A stretch of 8,522 nt of DNA from an uncultured Rhodanobacteraceae bacterium (GTDB lineage: Bacteria > Pseudomonadota > Gammaproteobacteria > Xanthomonadales > Rhodanobacteraceae). A program made the translations under genes and the position numbers. Below the pieces are notes generated by a model. The model saw only the letters and a program-made list of their open reading frames with translations. It was not told the origin of the DNA and made no database searches. Position 1 is the stretch's first letter; each line of letters starts with the position of its first letter. Shown piece after piece: positions 5,866 through 8,522 of this stretch. The stretch spans positions 1 to 8,522 of the forward strand of contig CALFNI010000062.1 in NCBI GenBank assembly GCA_937902695.1. Reading direction: 5' to 3'.

Positions 5866-6798
5866 ATGACCGCCTCTCCCGTGCTCGCCCTCGCGAGCGT
5901 CAGCCGCGACCTCGCCGGCCGCCGCGTCGTCCGCGATGTCGACCTCGTGCTGGCCCGGGGCGAGGTGCTCGGCCTCCTCGGCGTCAACGGCGCGGGCAAA
6001 TCGACGACGCTGCGCATGATCGCGGGCGTGCTGGCGCCGAGCGTCGGACGGGTCCTGGTCGACGGCGAGGACCTCGCCGAGGCGCCCGGGCTCGCGCGGC
6101 GCGAGATCGGCTATCTGCCGGAAGTGCCGCCGCTCCATATCGAGCTTTCGGTCACCGAGTTCCTCGCGTTCTGCGCGCGCCTGCACGGGCTCGCAGGCGA
6201 AGCCGAGGCGGCCGTCGCGCGCGCGATCGACCGCTGCGGCCTCGGCGACGTGCGCCGGCGCCTGATCGGCGCGCTCTCGAAAGGGTTCCGCCAGCGCGTC
6301 GGGCTCGCGCAGGCGATCCTGCACGAGCCCTCGCTGATCGTGCTCGACGAGCCGGCCTCGGGCCTCGACCCGGTGCAGGCGCTGAACCTGCGCGAGCTCG
6401 TGCGAAGCCTCGGCGCCGACCATGCCGTCGTGCTGTCGACGCATGTGCTGCCGGACGTCGTCGCCTGCTGCGATCGCGTCGCGATCCTGCATGAAGGCGC
6501 GTTGCGCTACGAAGGCCGGCTGGCGGATCCGGCGGGCGCTGGCATCTTCGTACGCACGTCGAAATCCATCGATGCCGGCGACTGGCTGGAACTCCCGATC
6601 GTCGCCGACGCGACGCCGGCGGCGGCCGGCGGAACGGCGTGGCGGCTTCGCCTCCGCGACGGCGCGACCACATCCATGCTCGCCGCCGCGATCGTCGAGC
6701 GCGCGTTCGGCCTCGAAGAGCTGCGCGCCGGCAACGCCGCGCTCGAAGAAACGTTCATGGAAATCGCAGCCGGCAGCGCGACGGCGGTGGCCGCTTGA
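5866..6798 (+). CDS. ABC transporter ATP-binding protein, GldA-like
   Basis: The 310-residue protein has one nucleotide-binding domain: Walker A GVNGAGKST (39-47), signature LSKGFRQRVGLAQ (137-149), Walker B LIVLDEP (157-163) with catalytic Glu162, D-loop SGLDP, and H-loop His193 (STH). The Q-loop position reads YLPEVPPL (83-90) with Glu instead of Gln, a form common in ATPases of ABC-2 type exporters. About 90 C-terminal residues form an accessory domain ending in LEETFMEIA, the usual end of this subfamily. It should power the permease encoded next, with which it overlaps by 4 nt (TTGA). With the third gene it makes a GldA/GldF/GldG-like set. The transported substrate is unknown. ATG 5866 starts just before the domain; its ribosome-binding site is weak. 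Confidence 0.93.
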   Translation: MTASPVLALASVSRDLAGRRVVRDVDLVLARGEVLGLLGVNGAGKSTTLRMIAGVLAPSVGRVLVDGEDLAEAPGLARREIGYLPEVPPLHIELSVTEFLAFCARLHGLAGEAEAAVARAIDRCGLGDVRRRLIGALSKGFRQRVGLAQAILHEPSLIVLDEPASGLDPVQALNLRELVRSLGADHAVVLSTHVLPDVVACCDRVAILHEGALRYEGRLADPAGAGIFVRTSKSIDAGDWLELPIVADATPAAAGGTAWRLRLRDGATTSMLAAAIVERAFGLEELRAGNAALEETFMEIAAGSATAVAA

Positions 6799-7556
6799 GC
6801 GCATCGTTCCTGATCGCGCGCCACGAGTGGCGGCGACTCGCCGCACAGCCGTTCGCGTGGCTGCTTGCCGCGATCGTCGTCGCGCTGATGGCGTGGCAGT
6901 TCCTGCTCGCGCTCGAAGCATTCCTCGAGCTCGCGCCCAAGCTCGGCAGCCTCAAGGACGCGCCGGGCGTGACCGACATCGTCGCGATCCCGCTGCTGCG
7001 GAGCTTCTCGAACCTGCTGATGCTGCTCGTGCCGTTGATCACCATGCGCGCGATAGCGAGCGAACGCCGCGCGCACTCTCTCGTGCTGCTGCTGGCCGCC
7101 GGAGTCGGCAACGTGCGCGTCGTGCTCGGCAAGTATTTCGGCGCGCTGGCGTTCGTTATGGTGCTGATCCTGCTGATCGCCGCGATGCCGCTCGCGCTCG
7201 CATTCGGCACGTCGCTCGATGTCGGCCGGCTCGCGGCGGCGCTGATCGGGCTCGTCATGTTCGCCGCTGCGCTGACCGCGATCGGCATCCTCTGCTCGGC
7301 GTGGACGGCGCAGCCTGCGCTCGCAGCCGCGGCCGCATTCGCGATCACGAGCCTTCTCGCGATCGTCGACGCCGGCGCGCGCCTCAAGGGCGTCGACAGT
7401 TCCGGCATCAACTACATCGCGCTGCCGACGCACATCGAGCCGTTCTTCCGCGGCCTCGTGTCGAGTATCGACATCGTCTACTTCGTCATCGTCGCCGTCG
7501 TCGCGCTCGCGTTCGCCGCGAAACGCCTCGATCGCCTGCGCAGCGAGGCCGACTGA
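6795..7556 (+). CDS. ABC-2 type permease, GldF-like
   Basis: The product has 253 residues with six predicted membrane helices, at roughly 20-38, 64-83, 115-137, 145-170, 174-194 and 227-247. The cytoplasmic N-terminus SASFLIARHEWRRLAAQP is typical of ABC-2 permeases, and RAIASERRAHSLVLLLAAG after helix 2 is the usual coupling segment. The start is taken as TTG at 6795, overlapping the ATPase stop as TTGA. Translation further upstream would give an arginine-rich segment that is antisense-like and not part of the family, and there is no ATG before helix 1. The stop overlaps the start of the next gene (TGATG). The permease should pair with the ATPase before it as a homodimeric or heteromeric exporter or machine; the substrate is not known. 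Confidence 0.9.
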   Translation: MSASFLIARHEWRRLAAQPFAWLLAAIVVALMAWQFLLALEAFLELAPKLGSLKDAPGVTDIVAIPLLRSFSNLLMLLVPLITMRAIASERRAHSLVLLLAAGVGNVRVVLGKYFGALAFVMVLILLIAAMPLALAFGTSLDVGRLAAALIGLVMFAAALTAIGILCSAWTAQPALAAAAAFAITSLLAIVDAGARLKGVDSSGINYIALPTHIEPFFRGLVSSIDIVYFVIVAVVALAFAAKRLDRLRSEAD

Positions 7557-8522
7557 TGCCCGAGCGATTCGCCGCGGCGATCCACGGCGCGCTCGTGCTG
7601 ACCGCGGCCGTGCTCGTCGCGTTCCTGTCGACGCGTTTCGGTTTCGAGCGCGACCTCAGCCATGCGAACGGCGCCAGCCTGAGCCCCGCGTCGGTCGCGC
7701 TGCTGAAGACGCTCGATGCGCCGGTCGAGGTCGTCAGCTACGCCAGCACGCAGGGCGGGCTGCGCGCGATCATCGCGGACTTCGTCGATCGCTACCGCCG
7801 CGCGAAACCCGACATTTCGCTGCGCTTCGTTGATCCCGATGCGGATCCGCAGGCGATGCGTGCCGCGGGCGTCAGCGTCGACGGCGAGTTCGAGCTCCGC
7901 TACAGGGATCGCAGCGAGCGCCTCAAGGTGCTCAGCGAAACCGAGTTCTCGAACGCGTTGCTGCGCCTTTCGCGAACGCGCGAGCGCATCGTCGCGTTCC
8001 TCGAAGGCGAAGGCGAGCGCCAGCCGCTCGGCAAGGCGAATGCCGATCTCGGCACGTTCGTCGCCGGCCTGGCCGAGCGCGGCTTGCGCGCCGTGCCGCT
8101 GCCGCTCGCCAACACCGGAACCGTGCCGGAGAACACTGATCTCCTTGTCGTCGCGAATCCGCGCGTCGCGCTCGCGCCGGCGGTCGCGCGCGAGCTCGTC
8201 GATTACGTCGATCGCGGCGGCAACCTGCTCTGGCTCACCGAGCCCGACGAGAACGCGGGCCTCGATGCGCTCGCGAAGGCGCTATCGATCCGCGTGCTGC
8301 CCGGCACGGTCGTCGACGCGACCGGCAGCGCGTTCGGGCTCGGCGATCCGAGCGGCGTCGCGCTCGCGAAGTATCCGCCGCACGCGATCACGAAAGGCTT
8401 CCTGCTGACGACGCTCCTGCCGCAAGCGGCCGCGCTCGCTCAGCTCGCCGAACCGCACTGGGATCTGAAACCGAGCCTGCGGAGCTCGGACCAGTCGTGG
8501 AACGAAACCGGCCCCCTCCCGA
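7556..8522 (+). CDS. GldG-like ABC auxiliary membrane-anchored protein (3' end outside window)
   Basis: The frame is open from ATG 7556 to the window end, giving 322 residues without a stop. Residues 8-26 are an N-terminal membrane anchor (IHGALVLTAAVLVAFLSTR). The periplasmic part begins with HANGASLSPASVALLKTL and VEVVSYAST, the start of the GldG/ABC_transp_aux type domain. It continues with IIADFVDRYRRAKPDISLRFVDPDADP, REIVAFLEGEGER and a Rossmann-like segment, TDLLVVANPRVALAPAVARELVDYVDRGGNLLWL, that resembles a DUF4350/glutamine-amidotransferase-like fold without obvious catalytic residues (read here in two pieces: VVANPRVALAPA and YVDRGGNLLWL). A C-terminal membrane helix is expected beyond the window. 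Its 1-nt overlap with the permease gene indicates translational coupling and a shared complex. The family is named for a gliding-motility protein, but non-gliding proteobacteria also carry it, so gliding should not be inferred. Confidence 0.85.
   Translation, partial: MPERFAAAIHGALVLTAAVLVAFLSTRFGFERDLSHANGASLSPASVALLKTLDAPVEVVSYASTQGGLRAIIADFVDRYRRAKPDISLRFVDPDADPQAMRAAGVSVDGEFELRYRDRSERLKVLSETEFSNALLRLSRTRERIVAFLEGEGERQPLGKANADLGTFVAGLAERGLRAVPLPLANTGTVPENTDLLVVANPRVALAPAVARELVDYVDRGGNLLWLTEPDENAGLDALAKALSIRVLPGTVVDATGSAFGLGDPSGVALAKYPPHAITKGFLLTTLLPQAAALAQLAEPHWDLKPSLRSSDQSWNETGPLP

Noticed and set aside
4244..5869. A plus-strand open frame of 541 codons opposite the desaturase
   Set aside because: It is rich in Arg, Ala and Glu with no recognisable domain, and the minus strand has an intact desaturase with all three histidine boxes. 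It is a GC-bias shadow; only the first part (4244-4440) is not explained by the antisense gene.
7716..8408. A plus-strand frame of 230 codons near the window end
   Set aside because: It is serine- and arginine-rich without domains, and is out of frame with the GldG-like protein that starts at 7556 and reads cleanly to the window end.
1..8522. CRISPR arrays, insertion sequences, tRNA or rRNA genes, prophage or defence genes
   Set aside because: No regularly spaced direct repeats, no transposase motifs or terminal inverted repeats, and no tRNA-like folds or rRNA sequence were seen on either strand.

Overview
The window is GC-rich, gene-dense bacterial DNA that most resembles a gammaproteobacterium of the order Xanthomonadales, perhaps Rhodanobacteraceae. 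This rests on the L28/L33 proteins, the ECF sigma/DUF3379 pair, and a secreted protein ending in a [DE]-x-V-F-x-[ND]-G-F-[DE] tail that I associate with that group. The placement is inference, without a database comparison.

Layout. At 2-478 is the C-terminal half of the chromosome-partitioning protein ParB. At 613-2748 lies a compact co-directional set: a secreted type-1-copper (cupredoxin) protein, an ECF sigma factor and a DUF3379-type membrane anti-sigma factor whose start overlaps the sigma gene. At 2817-3533 is a soluble family-2 glycosyltransferase. A good sigma-70-type promoter (3560-3589) then drives a leader of about 160 nt and the ribosomal protein operon rpmB-rpmG (3756-4170), closed by a strong terminator. 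From 4240 to 4440 there is no convincing intact gene, only a possible remnant encoding another GF-type C-terminal tail. A second, bidirectional terminator ends the minus-strand fatty acid desaturase gene (about 4487-5692). After a divergent intergenic region, a tightly coupled three-gene ABC cassette begins at 5866: ATPase, six-helix permease and a GldG-like periplasmic auxiliary protein. The last gene runs off the end of the window.

How the genes work together. The sigma/anti-sigma pair probably forms an envelope-responsive switch, and the adjacent cupredoxin may be a co-regulated envelope protein. The ABC genes overlap by 4 and 1 nt and should make one GldA/GldF/GldG-like complex. The desaturase stands alone between its own terminator and the divergent region. 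Nearly everything belongs to known families. The least explained items are the shared C-terminal tail motif with its orphan copy, the rpmB leader, and the cupredoxin/sigma/DUF3379 association.
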